A stretch of DNA of 17,901 bases from an uncultured Methylococcaceae bacterium (GCA_903873045.1 CAIQND010000075.1:1-17901), one strand, 5' to 3'. Numbered from the stretch's first letter, positions 1 to 7,950 are shown. A program made the numbers and translations. The notes: generated from the letters alone by a model not told the origin.

Positions 1-23
1 CTTAAGTAAGCAGTATTAGAGTC

Positions 24-371
24 TGACCCCATTGATTTGCTATTTAATTTTTTCCCATTTCACATAGTCAGTTTGATTTCTACTATTACTAATTGGACCT
101 TCCATCCATTTTCCGTCAGAGCTCAATTTCATTTTATAATAAATATAAAATTTTTCGTTTGGGATTTTACATTTTAAAATAATTTCACCTTCTGCTGTTA
201 TTTGTATCTCATACGTATTGCTATATGTAACATCTGTTTCTTGACCAACGCCCCAATACTCTTTCCATTCACCAACAATTTTTTCCTTAGGATCTTTGCT
301 ACAAGAACAAAGAAATGTGCTTGCAATAAAAATAAGTAATAATTTTTTCATATTCCGAATCAATGGGTTCA
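24..371. repeat. imperfect inverted repeat flanking a small lipoprotein gene
   Basis: Positions 24-37 (TGACCCCATTGATT) and 358-371 (AATCAATGGGTTCA) are inverted copies matching at 13 of 14 positions. They bracket the small lipoprotein gene almost exactly. The left copy lies within a sequence of the GGGGTCAGACTC type, which I recall as a common dispersed motif in proteobacterial genomes; this was not checked. The pair may mark the ends of an inserted cassette, or may be chance at this length in AT-rich DNA. Confidence 0.4.
40..351 (-). CDS. small secreted lipoprotein of unknown function
   Basis: I do not recognise the family. The best start is the ATG at 351, which gives 103 residues beginning MKKLLLIFIASTFLCSCSKD. 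This is a short lysine-led N-region, a hydrophobic core and a lipobox (L-C-S-C) with the lipidated cysteine at residue 17, so the mature protein is probably membrane-anchored. An upstream ATG at 372 would add seven residues and spoil the signal peptide. The mature part is rich in charged and aromatic residues (a GEWKEYWG stretch, then alternating hydrophobic residues). This resembles small beta-sheet lipoproteins that carry a lipocalin-like or 'KxxGxW' fold, but that is only a resemblance. There is no strong ribosome binding site, and base composition is AT-rich, unlike the nar operon. Confidence 0.72.
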   Translation of the reverse strand: MKKLLLIFIASTFLCSCSKDPKEKIVGEWKEYWGVGQETDVTYSNTYEIQITAEGEIILKCKIPNEKFYIYYKMKLSSDGKWMEGPISNSRNQTDYVKWEKIK

Positions 372-557
372 CGTATCAATAATAATGGACAGCCTGAGGC
401 TGTAGCTTTAAAAATTGATCCGGATTCATGAAGAATACGAAGCCGGAGTTCCTCGTTTTTCTCAGCACACTTTTTTTCAAATGCTGCTTTGCGATTTTCG
501 TATCAGCACTAATAGCATTTTCTCGTTCCTTTTCTCGCTCTAACATTAGCTGCTCTT
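299..557 (-). pseudogene. out-of-frame continuation of the TPR/DUF4352-like gene
   Basis: Beyond the stop of the 604-residue gene the minus strand still reads like protein, but in other frames. From about 565 to 491 one frame gives AIEEQLMLEREKERENAISA, continuing DTKIAK. From about 490 a second frame gives AAFEKKCAEKNEELRLRILH, continuing ESGSIFKATASG, and stays open to a TAG at 299-301. Joined to the end of the annotated protein (RAKLRENK) this makes one continuous charged, probably helical tail. Each junction is restored by adding one base, most simply at the T-run 566-569 and at the T-run 488-490 (plus-strand view). Either the gene carries two real 1-base deletions or the assembly has homopolymer errors. 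The final part overlaps the lipoprotein start, so the ancestral end is uncertain. Confidence 0.5.
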
Positions 558-2372
558 CTATGGCATTTTGTTTTCCCTCAATTTAGCTCTATCTTCAGCA
601 CTTGGTGCTAATGGGAAGAAATCCTCAATTGTCTTTTGCGCCTTAATTGCTTCTATAGCATCTCTATTTTCGTTAGGATTTTCAAATAATACGGAAAAAT
701 CTTTATCATCAACTTTAATTAACAGATGCCATTTTGCTGTATCGAATTGAAAACTAGATACCTCAAATACCTCTGCATCCGAAATTGTTATTCCAGGATT
801 CACATTACTAACTACTTTTGTTGATTGATGTACCTGTGTTGCAAATGCCATATTTGCACCAAGGTCAGCTTCATAAGTTGTTCCGCTTGAATCAATTAGT
901 ACCAATGATGGTTGTTCAAAAGCACTAATAGGTCCAGTGGAAATATTTTTATATTTCCACTGGACAGCGACATATATTCCGCCTTCTGAAACTGATTCTT
1001 CGAAATACTCACTTCCCACATGCGTTAATATATTGAATGAAGTGATTGTTACTGCGAATTTTTGGGTTTTAAATGTATCTCCAATATAAAGCTGTTGTGA
1101 TAACTTTTCGATTTTTTTGGTTGGGTCAGAGTGTTCAATTTGATCATCGACATTTTTTAGGGTATTTTCATTATTAAATCTTTGCGACACATCCCGCTGA
1201 ATATTAGATTGTTCTTTAGTATCATTATTATTAGTGAATAAAATAAAGAGGATGACCGTAATAACAAAAATAGTCAGGTTAATACGTCGATTTATTATTT
1301 TGTTACGTAGTTTTATAGTCTCATCATGCGAATTCGAAAGTGCTAATAAAAAAAATAGATTAATCATCCCCTTTAATAGTAGTGCAACACAAAAGAAATA
1401 GAATATTTGAATAACCTCATCTATATCCATGCCCATAAATGTGTTCATTTGCCTGTACTCATCCGAGTCGTTTATCATCTGGCTAAACTCATTAATTTTA
1501 TTTTTTTTTATTATTGGTGGAGTTATTTTTGTAGCGGGTTCATTTTCTGGTGTGTGTGTAGATGGAGTAGATATATTATTGGTCGTTTCTTCACCTTGGC
1601 TAGTATTTATTATTACATCAGATGATTCATTAACTGATTGGACGGATGCCTTGGGTTCACTTTTTGATATGTAAGTAGATGGAGACAGTGCATTATTTGG
1701 TACTTCTGAACCTTGATTATTGCTAGTTGTCACCTCATCTGGATTTTGACTAATAACGGATTCTGATATGGGCTTTATACCCTCATCCCTGAGTGCTTCT
1801 GTGGCGGCTGCAACTAAAGTCTTATTTTCCTGATTATCAATCAAAAACTTTTGAAAATAGCCTCTGGTCTTACCTTTATTTGTAGATAACAGGTATGCAA
1901 TATTTAAAACTGCTGTAGAAGACCTAAAATCTCCTTTATCAGCAAAAAACTCACTGAGGTTCGCCCAAGCATCTGTTCTATTTGGATTGAGCATTATCGA
2001 ATGATTGAAAGGTGCTTCAGCTTGCTTGATGTTACCCGATTTAATTAACGCATAACCTAGATTGGATGCAACTTCAGTATCGGATGGGTCTGTTTCATAA
2101 GCTTTTGTAAGTAATTCAACAGCAGCGTCAAAATTACCAGCGTTTAACTCAAATAAAGCTTTATCATTTAAAGTACGAGCAGTTTTCCTGTCACCTTTAG
2201 GTAGTTTGGTAGTAGATTCAATTGATGATTTTATTTGGATAACTTTTTCTTCGTCACCACTAATAGAAGCGTCTATCATCTGGTCAATAAGTGACTTACT
2301 TTGACTATATAATAAGCTTGAGAATAGAGCTAAAAAAATAATTATTAAAAATTTTATTGTTAGTTTATTCAT
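558..2372 (-). CDS. TPR-repeat membrane protein with C-terminal DUF4352-like domain
   Basis: Residues 1-24 form a signal peptide or N-terminal anchor (MNKLTIKFLIIIFLALFSSL, then LYSQS). Residues about 65-165 carry two to three TPR-like helical repeats with typical A/G/Y/P spacing, which usually mediate protein contacts. Residues 205-290 are a Ser/Thr/Asn/Pro-rich linker holding two imperfect copies of a roughly 25-residue unit (QG-E--NN---PST-----EP). Two hydrophobic segments follow at about 318-346 and 364-380. Residues about 428-565 (IGDTFKTQKFAVTITSF onward) resemble the DUF4352/telokin-like beta-sandwich, typical of extracytoplasmic domains. The function is unknown; a scaffold or envelope stress role is conceivable but not shown. 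The gene is AT-rich relative to the nar operon. Its 3' end seems frame-disrupted, so the C-terminal KMP may be artificial. The ATG at 2372 fits the signal peptide. Confidence 0.75.
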   Translation of the reverse strand: MNKLTIKFLIIIFLALFSSLLYSQSKSLIDQMIDASISGDEEKVIQIKSSIESTTKLPKGDRKTARTLNDKALFELNAGNFDAAVELLTKAYETDPSDTEVASNLGYALIKSGNIKQAEAPFNHSIMLNPNRTDAWANLSEFFADKGDFRSSTAVLNIAYLLSTNKGKTRGYFQKFLIDNQENKTLVAAATEALRDEGIKPISESVISQNPDEVTTSNNQGSEVPNNALSPSTYISKSEPKASVQSVNESSDVIINTSQGEETTNNISTPSTHTPENEPATKITPPIIKKNKINEFSQMINDSDEYRQMNTFMGMDIDEVIQIFYFFCVALLLKGMINLFFLLALSNSHDETIKLRNKIINRRINLTIFVITVILFILFTNNNDTKEQSNIQRDVSQRFNNENTLKNVDDQIEHSDPTKKIEKLSQQLYIGDTFKTQKFAVTITSFNILTHVGSEYFEESVSEGGIYVAVQWKYKNISTGPISAFEQPSLVLIDSSGTTYEADLGANMAFATQVHQSTKVVSNVNPGITISDAEVFEVSSFQFDTAKWHLLIKVDDKDFSVLFENPNENRDAIEAIKAQKTIEDFFPLAPSAEDRAKLRENKMP

Positions 2373-2957
2373 TGTAAGTAGTCACTCAAAAGTTATTTAA
2401 CATTTTCAAAAGATAAAATTATCCATTATTTACCAAAACATCAGTAATGATGGTTTTTTAGGTTTAAATACAATTTCTTAGGTAAAAAATCGTATTTTCC
2501 ATTTTGTTAAAAGACTTTTGGCTACCTACTTAGCCCTCTTTCAGAAAGCGAATAAAGAAAAAGCAAGTAAGCTCAATGTAACCTCACCATTCGCCCTTAA
2601 AAAACCTTAAATAATTAATTAAAAAGTAAATAAAATCAATCGATTAAATTTTATTGGAAATATTGTGATATTTTTTTCATGCCAGCATCTCGTTTGCCTC
2701 TCGAATGCAATAGGTGCGTGGAGATGATGTTTTTTAGATTATTTTGTAGCGTGTTGATTTTAAAGTAATTTTATAATCAGTTGTTTCTTAATTGATTTAT
2801 CTCAACACATTGATATTGCTTGAAAAATAATTAAGTTTTTATCGGATTTAAATAGCGAATGATGAGTTGTTAAAGAGGGACTGAATAATTACGAATAGTT
2901 ACCTTGTTATTAGTTCAGTTCAGTTTTTTTACAGGCAGATTATGTTGAACATGTTCT
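2373..2957. other. 585-bp AT-rich region without a gene
   Basis: No credible coding sequence is present; it is markedly AT-rich with stops in all frames. It must hold the promoter of the TPR/DUF4352-like gene (reading leftward from 2372) and the 3' end of the porin transcript. A weak hairpin (CATCA at 2439-2443, TGATG at 2448-2452) is followed by a T-run at 2454-2459. It could end + strand transcription, but no + strand gene precedes it. Nothing else is supported. Confidence 0.5.
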
Positions 2958-4301
2958 TTAGAAGTTTATATTGCCTTGTACCCAGATTTTTTGGGTATCC
3001 GTACTGTAGTGATCGGCCGTGTAATAAGCGTACTTTGCTAATAAGGTGTAATGTTTGCCGAATTTTTTGGTTGCCATAAAATCCCATTCATCACCGTAAT
3101 GAACATTGCCGGTGTCATCATAAAAAGCATGGTAAACCCCGGTTAAAGCAACATCACCCTTGTCAAGCGTGGTAGTTAGGGTGCCAAAAATATCACGAAT
3201 ACCGTCTTTAGGAGTTACCAAAAACATATCAGCCCAGCCCTGGAAGGCATGGTTGGTTCCTAGCGGGGTAATAAACGTTTTGTTTTGACCAACGCCGTCA
3301 AGTTGCTCCATTGCACCTTGGAAGGAGAAAATATGGGCGGTAAATCCACCCATCAGATTGTAGCGGTTGACGGTATATGTTTGTGGACTATTTTGGTAAT
3401 CTGATTGGATACTCCATTCGGCTGTGTAAAGAAGACCATAGTTATCACTTACTTTTAGCGTATCACCTGGTTTTTGGTAATTTGTCAAACGAAGACCGTA
3501 AGTCTGATTGGAGTTGGCATAATTGGCTTGTTGAGTATAGCCAAGCCAGTAGCCATAGCCGATCAGATTGCCATAATCGCCGAGCTTATAATTGACATTG
3601 AGTATCGGGGCATTAATGTTTACATTGGTAGACGTAAATGTTTTAACGTTGCCGATATAGCCGACATTAATCGCCAGATTATAAATTGATTTGTTGGTGA
3701 TTAACGCGGAGTCATAGGTTTGTTCCAATTGCCGCCAGCCCACGTTTCCGATAAATCGATCATCATCGAACTTAATGCGTTGCCGTCCGCCTTTTATAAG
3801 GGTATCAGTGATGCCTGCATAGCTGAGCCAAAGTTGATCGAGTTCATTGACGTAAGGATCGGCAATTGTTGAGTATCCGGTTTTACTGTTACGCGTACTA
3901 TTGTAATCCGACTGCATGGCATAAATGCCTTCGTATTCGGCATAGCCTTGCAAGCTGTAAAATACCGGTGAAAGCAGGCCCAGTCGCAAGCGTGCGGTAT
4001 TGGCGTTAGCTGTTTTGGGTTGTTGTGCGGCCGGTTGTCCATTAAGTGCTGGATTTGTGACGTTATATTGATTGACGTTTTCATAGCGCGTATTTAGATC
4101 AATTTTTACGGCTCCTCCGTTACCAAACTTTAAAGCATCTTCAATGGATTTTGTAACATCATCAGCAACGGCATAGGTCGTTGATGCCTGAATGCTGAAT
4201 AGTGCAATGGTTAATACCATGAGTTGTGGTTTTTTAGCATAATATCTTCTCTTTAGCGAAATGAAACGAACACGGTTTTTTTCTAAACTAATGATACACA
4301 T
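2958..4301 (-). CDS. outer-membrane porin of the alginate-export (AlgE-like) type
   Basis: This is a beta-barrel outer membrane protein. After the hydrophobic signal segment (MVLTIALFSIQASTTYAVA, then DD) come amphipathic strands rich in Tyr, Asn, Gly and Trp, a conserved-looking GRQRIKFDDDRFIGNVGWRQ segment typical of the alginate_exp family, and a terminal Phe (WVQGNINF), the usual BAM recognition end. The frame is open to an ATG at 4367. The ATG at 4301 (447 residues, long signal peptide with the KRRYYAKK basic stretch) and the ATG at 4220 (420 residues, but lacking basic residues before the core) are alternatives, and I prefer 4301. Members are often called alginate export proteins by homology alone. 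No alginate genes are near, so here it may be a general or anion-type channel. Its position next to nsrR and the nar operon hints at nitrate/nitrite passage across the outer membrane, which is an inference. Confidence 0.8.
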   Translation of the reverse strand: MCIISLEKNRVRFISLKRRYYAKKPQLMVLTIALFSIQASTTYAVADDVTKSIEDALKFGNGGAVKIDLNTRYENVNQYNVTNPALNGQPAAQQPKTANANTARLRLGLLSPVFYSLQGYAEYEGIYAMQSDYNSTRNSKTGYSTIADPYVNELDQLWLSYAGITDTLIKGGRQRIKFDDDRFIGNVGWRQLEQTYDSALITNKSIYNLAINVGYIGNVKTFTSTNVNINAPILNVNYKLGDYGNLIGYGYWLGYTQQANYANSNQTYGLRLTNYQKPGDTLKVSDNYGLLYTAEWSIQSDYQNSPQTYTVNRYNLMGGFTAHIFSFQGAMEQLDGVGQNKTFITPLGTNHAFQGWADMFLVTPKDGIRDIFGTLTTTLDKGDVALTGVYHAFYDDTGNVHYGDEWDFMATKKFGKHYTLLAKYAYYTADHYSTDTQKIWVQGNINF

Positions 4302-4497
4302 CTTGTCGACGTTGAATTGTTCGGCGACTAATTTAAGACGGGATAAGCAAAAAAGTTTAATCGTCAATACGGTTAACTTAATGATAAAACATCAAAAGCG
4401 ATTTAACTTTAAGCTGTCCGGCCTTAAGGTAATTCGAAATAAATACCCCCAATTGTTTTCCTTGAAATAGTGTTGCTAAAACAAGATATGTAAATAT

Positions 4498-4520
4498 CCC
4501 CCCCTTTAAAAAAGGGGGGG
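4498..4520 (-). terminator. C7/G7 hairpin after nsrR
   Basis: Seven C, three T, three A, three A and seven G form a perfect 10-bp stem with a 3-nt loop, starting 13 nt beyond the nsrR stop. It probably ends nsrR transcription or protects the 3' end. No U-run follows on the minus strand, so it may be a weak terminator that lets some transcription pass into the porin gene. Homopolymer G7/C7 tracts are also prone to length change. Confidence 0.5.
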
Positions 4521-4533
4521 CTGAGTACCTACT

Positions 4534-4983
4534 TTATTTATTGTTGTCAGGTGTTTTTTTCAGCGGTAAATCAATAGCCACTGTGCCTAATAAGACATCT
4601 GCCAGAGTCGCTGCGTCCAGTACGTGTAAATAGGCATTCCCTGCGCGTGCCAATAAGTGCTTTAAACCACAACTTGGCAGCAATGGGCAGTGCTGTTGAG
4701 CGGGATCAAAACACTCCACCCAGTTAAAATGAGTTTCCATATTGCGCACGACGTCACCAATACTTATCATTTCCGGAGGGCGCTGTAATGATAAGCCGCC
4801 ACCTTTGCCCCGTATTGTATTAATAAATCCTTTGCTACCCAGTTGATGAACAACTTTTACCAAATGGTTGCGGGAGATATTATAAAAGCTGGCAATCTCT
4901 GGAATTGTGGACAGCTTGTTCGGCGACATTGCAAGATAAACTAAAACTCTGAGTGCGTAATCTGTGTAAGTGGTGATTTGCAT
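4534..4983 (-). CDS. nsrR: NsrR, Rrf2-family nitric-oxide-sensing Fe-S repressor
   Basis: The 149-residue protein starts MQITTYTDYALRVLVYLAMS, a classic Rrf2 N-terminus. The winged helix spans roughly residues 1-60, with ISRNHLVKVVHQL as recognition helix and IRGKGGGLSL as wing. C91, C99 and C105 (C-x7-C-x5-C) are placed to hold an Fe-S cluster, and Asp8 matches the fourth ligand known in NsrR. The SRNHLVK motif and cysteine placement fit NsrR rather than IscR. NsrR represses NO-stress and denitrification genes until NO damages its cluster. The ATG at 4983 is preceded by TTGGAG; an upstream ATG at 5073 would add 30 residues not seen in the family and would swallow the promoter. It is divergent from narK, with an operator-like site between, so autoregulation and control of the nar operon are likely. 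Confidence 0.9.
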   Translation of the reverse strand: MQITTYTDYALRVLVYLAMSPNKLSTIPEIASFYNISRNHLVKVVHQLGSKGFINTIRGKGGGLSLQRPPEMISIGDVVRNMETHFNWVECFDPAQQHCPLLPSCGLKHLLARAGNAYLHVLDAATLADVLLGTVAIDLPLKKTPDNNK

Positions 4984-5005
4984 GTTGCCAGTCTCCAAAA
5001 AAAGA

Positions 5006-5035
5006 ATTATGCTATAAGATATATTTAGAATGCAC
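5006..5035 (-). promoter_or_regulatory. possible nsrR promoter
   Basis: Reading leftward, GTGCAT (5030-5035) and CATAAT (5006-5011) are 18 bp apart, about 22 bp upstream of the nsrR start. They match sigma-70 only partly. The NsrR-like operator covers the -35 and the spacer, where a repressor would block polymerase. Placed by eye only. Confidence 0.35.
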
Positions 5036-5038
5036 CTT
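5016..5038. promoter_or_regulatory. candidate NsrR operator between nsrR and narK
   Basis: Half-site AAGATATATTT (5016-5026), one central A, then half-site GAATGCACCTT (5028-5038). This is the 11-1-11 layout of the known NsrR consensus (AAGATGCNTTT and its inverse); the right half matches about 9 of 11 positions. The two halves are symmetric at 7 of 11 positions. Its location in the only divergent promoter region, next to nsrR itself, strengthens the call. It would give NO-responsive derepression of nsrR and of narK-nirK. Confidence 0.65.
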
Positions 5039-5054
5039 ATGACATCATTATATT
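5025..5054 (+). promoter_or_regulatory. narK: possible narK operon promoter
   Basis: TATATT at 5049-5054 is a good -10 hexamer. A poor -35 (TTAGAA, 5025-5030) lies 18 bp before it and overlaps the NsrR-like site. This would leave a leader of about 110 nt. A second weak candidate is TTGAAT (5099-5104) with AATACA (5122-5127), 17 bp apart. No clear FNR box (TTGAT-N4-ATCAA) was seen in 4984-5172. Confidence 0.3.
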
Positions 5055-5172
5055 CTAAATAGTTATTTCTCAAAAATTATATTGTAAGCATACCTTTCTT
5101 GAATACGGGATACGGCATCAGAATACACTGTAAAAAAACACTCATCATTTAACACGTAAGCTAAGGACCATT

Positions 5173-7857
5173 ATGTCTATTGTTAATAACGTTACACCGG
5201 GTCAACAGTCGCGGGCACTCGGGTTAAGTACGGTTGCTTTTACGACCTGTTTTGCAGTGTGGACTATCTTTTCGATTATCGGCCTGCAAATTCAAAAAGA
5301 GTTAGGTTTAAGCGAAACCGAATTTGGTTTGCTGGTGGGTACGCCTATTCTTTCCGGCTCTTTGATTCGATTGATATTGGGTATATGGAGTGACCAGTAC
5401 GGTGGCCGTATTATTTACGCCATCGTTATGGTGACTGCGGCTATTGCTACTTTTCTGTTAACGACGGTTGACACATACCTTATGTATTTGGTGGCCGCAT
5501 TGGGTATTGGTGTTGCCGGCGGCTCATTTGCAGTGGGTATCGCCTACACTTCTCGATGGTTTCCTACTGAAAAACAAGGTACGGCGCTGGGTATTTTCGG
5601 GTTGGGCAACGTTGGTGCAGCCATCACAAAATTTACCGCACCGTTTGTTATGGTGGCTTTTGGTTGGCACGCCGTGGCACAAATATGGGGTGCCGCTTTA
5701 CTGCTGATGGCGGTGATTTTTTGGTTTTTTAGTGAGGATGAACCAACTCTTAAAGCCAGGCGCTTATCCGGTGTCAAGCCGGATTCCTTTATAAAACAAT
5801 TGGAACCCCTTAAAAATATCCAGGTTTGGCGGTTCTCACTGTATTACTTCTGTGTATTTGGCGCTTTTGTCGCTTTGGCACTTTGGTTGCCCCGTTATTT
5901 GGTTGGTGCCTACGGCTTTGATATTAAGTCAGCGGGTATGTTGGCTGCTTTGTTTTCAATTTTTGCCAGTTTGTTTCGTGCGTTGGGTGGCTGGTTGGCT
6001 GATCGCTACGGTGCGCGGTTGATTATGTACTGGACATTTATTGTTGCCGGCGTGTGTACTTTTTTTCTGTCCTATCCGCCTACCGATTATGTTGTGCATG
6101 GTATTAGAGGTGACATTAGTTTTAGCCTGGCGATGGGGCCGGTGGGTTTTATCTTTTTGATGTCTGTGCTGGGTCTGTTTATGTCCTTTGGCAAAGCTGC
6201 CGTCTACAGGCATATTCCGGTTTATTATCCTGATAATGTTGGCTCAGTGGGTGGCGCTGTGGGTATGATTGGCGGCCTTGGCGGTTTTTTATTGCCATTA
6301 ACCTTTGGTATGTTGAACGATTTAACCGGTATCTGGAGTAGCTGTTTTATGCTGCTGTTTGTATTAGTGATGATCGCGCTGACTTGGATGCACTTTTCCG
6401 TTATACAAATGGAGCGTCGCGTTGTGCCTGAATTGGCGAGGGTTTCGACCGACTTGCCGGAATTGAGTCACCCGTCTTCATTGGTACTGACTGATTGGAA
6501 TCCAGAAGATCAAAGCTTCTGGGAAAAGACCGGCAAGCGTATTGCTGCACGTAACTTGTGGATTAGTATTCCGGCCTTATTGCTGGCGTTTGCGGTATGG
6601 ATGGTGTGGAGCGTAGTGGTTATCAATTTGCCCAGCATCGGTTTTAAATACACCACTAATGAGTTGTTCTGGTTGGCGGCATTACCGGGTTTGTCCGGGG
6701 CGACCTTACGTATTTTCTATTCATTTATGGTGCCCATTTTTGGTGGCCGTCGCTGGACGACTATTAGCACCCTGTCGTTGTTGTTACCCTCTATCTGGAT
6801 AGGTTTTGCGGTACAAAATACGGAAACCCCTTACATTTTAATGGCGGTATTAGCTTTGTTGTGTGGTTTTGGCGGCGGTAATTTTGCCTCCAGCATGGCA
6901 AATATCAGCTTTTTTTATCCACAATCGCAAAAAGGCACTGCGCTGGGTTTAAATGCCGGGTTGGGTAATTTGGGCGTTAGTACTGTACAGTTTGTGGTGC
7001 CTTTGGTTATCGCGGCGAGCGTATTCGGTTCATGGGGTGGCGATCCTCAAGTCTGGGTTAAGGCGGACGTTACCAAAAATATCTGGCTACAAAATGCCGG
7101 TTTTATCTGGGTGCCGTTTATCATCGCAACCAGCATTGCGGCGTGGTTTGGTATGAATGATATTGCTTCTGCTAAAGCGTCATTTAAAGAGCAATCGATC
7201 ATTTTTAAACGTAAACATAATTGGTTGATGTGCTGGTTATATACCGGAACTTTTGGGTCTTTTATCGGTTATTCAGCCGGTTTTCCCATGCTGATTAAAA
7301 TTTTATTCCCTGATATTAATCCTACCCAATATGCTTTTTTAGGTCCATTGGTTGGTGCCTTAATAAGACCCGTAGGTGGCTGGTTGGCTGATCAGCTGGG
7401 CGGTGCGCAAGTAACTTTGTGGAACTTTGTCATCATGATAGCGGCGGTATTGGGGGTATTACATTTCATGCCTTCGGAGGGCAATCTGGGTGATTTTTGG
7501 GGCTTTCTTGCCATGTTCATGTTGTTATTTATTACTACTGGGGTAGGCAATGGTTCAACTTTTCGTATGATTCCGGTTATTTTTATGACCGAGCGCTTGT
7601 GTGCAGTTAAAGGACAAGCTGCAGAAATATTGGCTAAAGCACGAAAAGACGCGGCTAAGGAAGCTGCGGCAGTGCTGGGTTTTAGTTCTGCGGTTGCCGC
7701 TTATGGCGCATTTTTTATCCCCAAGAGTTACGGTACGGCGATCAGTATAACGGGTAGGCCGGATGCTGCATTGTATTGTTTTATTGTTTTTTATGTCACT
7801 TGTATAGCTATTACGTGGTGGAATTACGCACGTAAAGAGGCGGCTATGCCCTGCTAG
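5173..7857 (+). CDS. narK: NarK1-NarK2 fusion nitrate/nitrite transporter
   Basis: At 894 residues this is twice the length of a single NarK and contains two MFS units, about 24 membrane helices. The N-terminal unit (about 1-415) resembles NarK1 (nitrate-proton symport): Arg66 in LIRLILGIWSDQYGGR, a nitrate signature near 113-150 (GVAGGSFAVGIAYTSRWFP) and a second Arg in AAVYRHIPVYYP. A polar linker follows (about 415-455). The C-terminal unit resembles E. coli NarK (nitrate/nitrite antiport): SGATLRIFYSFMVPIFGGRR, GGGNFASSMANISFFYPQSQ and GSTFRMIPVIFM. Such fusions are known in Paracoccus and other denitrifiers, where the pair starts uptake with protons and then runs by exchange. AAGGA at 5163-5167 is the ribosome binding site. 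It is the first gene of the operon, 93 nt before narG. Confidence 0.95.
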   Translation: MSIVNNVTPGQQSRALGLSTVAFTTCFAVWTIFSIIGLQIQKELGLSETEFGLLVGTPILSGSLIRLILGIWSDQYGGRIIYAIVMVTAAIATFLLTTVDTYLMYLVAALGIGVAGGSFAVGIAYTSRWFPTEKQGTALGIFGLGNVGAAITKFTAPFVMVAFGWHAVAQIWGAALLLMAVIFWFFSEDEPTLKARRLSGVKPDSFIKQLEPLKNIQVWRFSLYYFCVFGAFVALALWLPRYLVGAYGFDIKSAGMLAALFSIFASLFRALGGWLADRYGARLIMYWTFIVAGVCTFFLSYPPTDYVVHGIRGDISFSLAMGPVGFIFLMSVLGLFMSFGKAAVYRHIPVYYPDNVGSVGGAVGMIGGLGGFLLPLTFGMLNDLTGIWSSCFMLLFVLVMIALTWMHFSVIQMERRVVPELARVSTDLPELSHPSSLVLTDWNPEDQSFWEKTGKRIAARNLWISIPALLLAFAVWMVWSVVVINLPSIGFKYTTNELFWLAALPGLSGATLRIFYSFMVPIFGGRRWTTISTLSLLLPSIWIGFAVQNTETPYILMAVLALLCGFGGGNFASSMANISFFYPQSQKGTALGLNAGLGNLGVSTVQFVVPLVIAASVFGSWGGDPQVWVKADVTKNIWLQNAGFIWVPFIIATSIAAWFGMNDIASAKASFKEQSIIFKRKHNWLMCWLYTGTFGSFIGYSAGFPMLIKILFPDINPTQYAFLGPLVGALIRPVGGWLADQLGGAQVTLWNFVIMIAAVLGVLHFMPSEGNLGDFWGFLAMFMLLFITTGVGNGSTFRMIPVIFMTERLCAVKGQAAEILAKARKDAAKEAAAVLGFSSAVAAYGAFFIPKSYGTAISITGRPDAALYCFIVFYVTCIAITWWNYARKEAAMPC

Positions 7858-7872
7858 ATTTTTCAAAATATA

Positions 7873-7926
7873 AGGCAATCCTTTAGGTTGCCTCTAGTGA
7901 CCAAGGGCAACCACAAGGCATTGCCC
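7873..7926. repeat. two palindromic units between narK and narG
   Basis: The first unit pairs AGGCAA (7873-7878) with TTGCCT (7888-7893), plus an inner CC/GG across a one-base bulge. The second pairs GGGCAA (7905-7910) with TTGCCC (7921-7926) and is followed by CCTACGATTTTA. The second unit resembles short dispersed repeats of the GGGCAACC-TTGCCCCTACG kind that I recall from methanotroph and cyanobacterial genomes, not checked here. In the transcript they would form hairpins that could separate narK and narG stability. Neither has a U-run, so they are probably not simple terminators. Confidence 0.55.
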
Positions 7927-7950
7927 CTACGATTTTATAGGTAAATTATT

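Noticed and set aside
1407..1674. short + strand frames with hydrophobic stretches
   Set aside because: They are antisense to the linker and membrane segments of the TPR protein; hydrophobicity comes from the complementary T-rich codons.
2435..2459. hairpin with T-run as a + strand terminator
   Set aside because: The stem is only five base pairs plus a mismatch and there is no + strand gene upstream to terminate.
4984..5073. 30-residue N-terminal extension of NsrR
   Set aside because: The internal ATG at 4983 has a good ribosome binding site and gives the exact Rrf2 N-terminus; the extension would overlap the operator and promoter.
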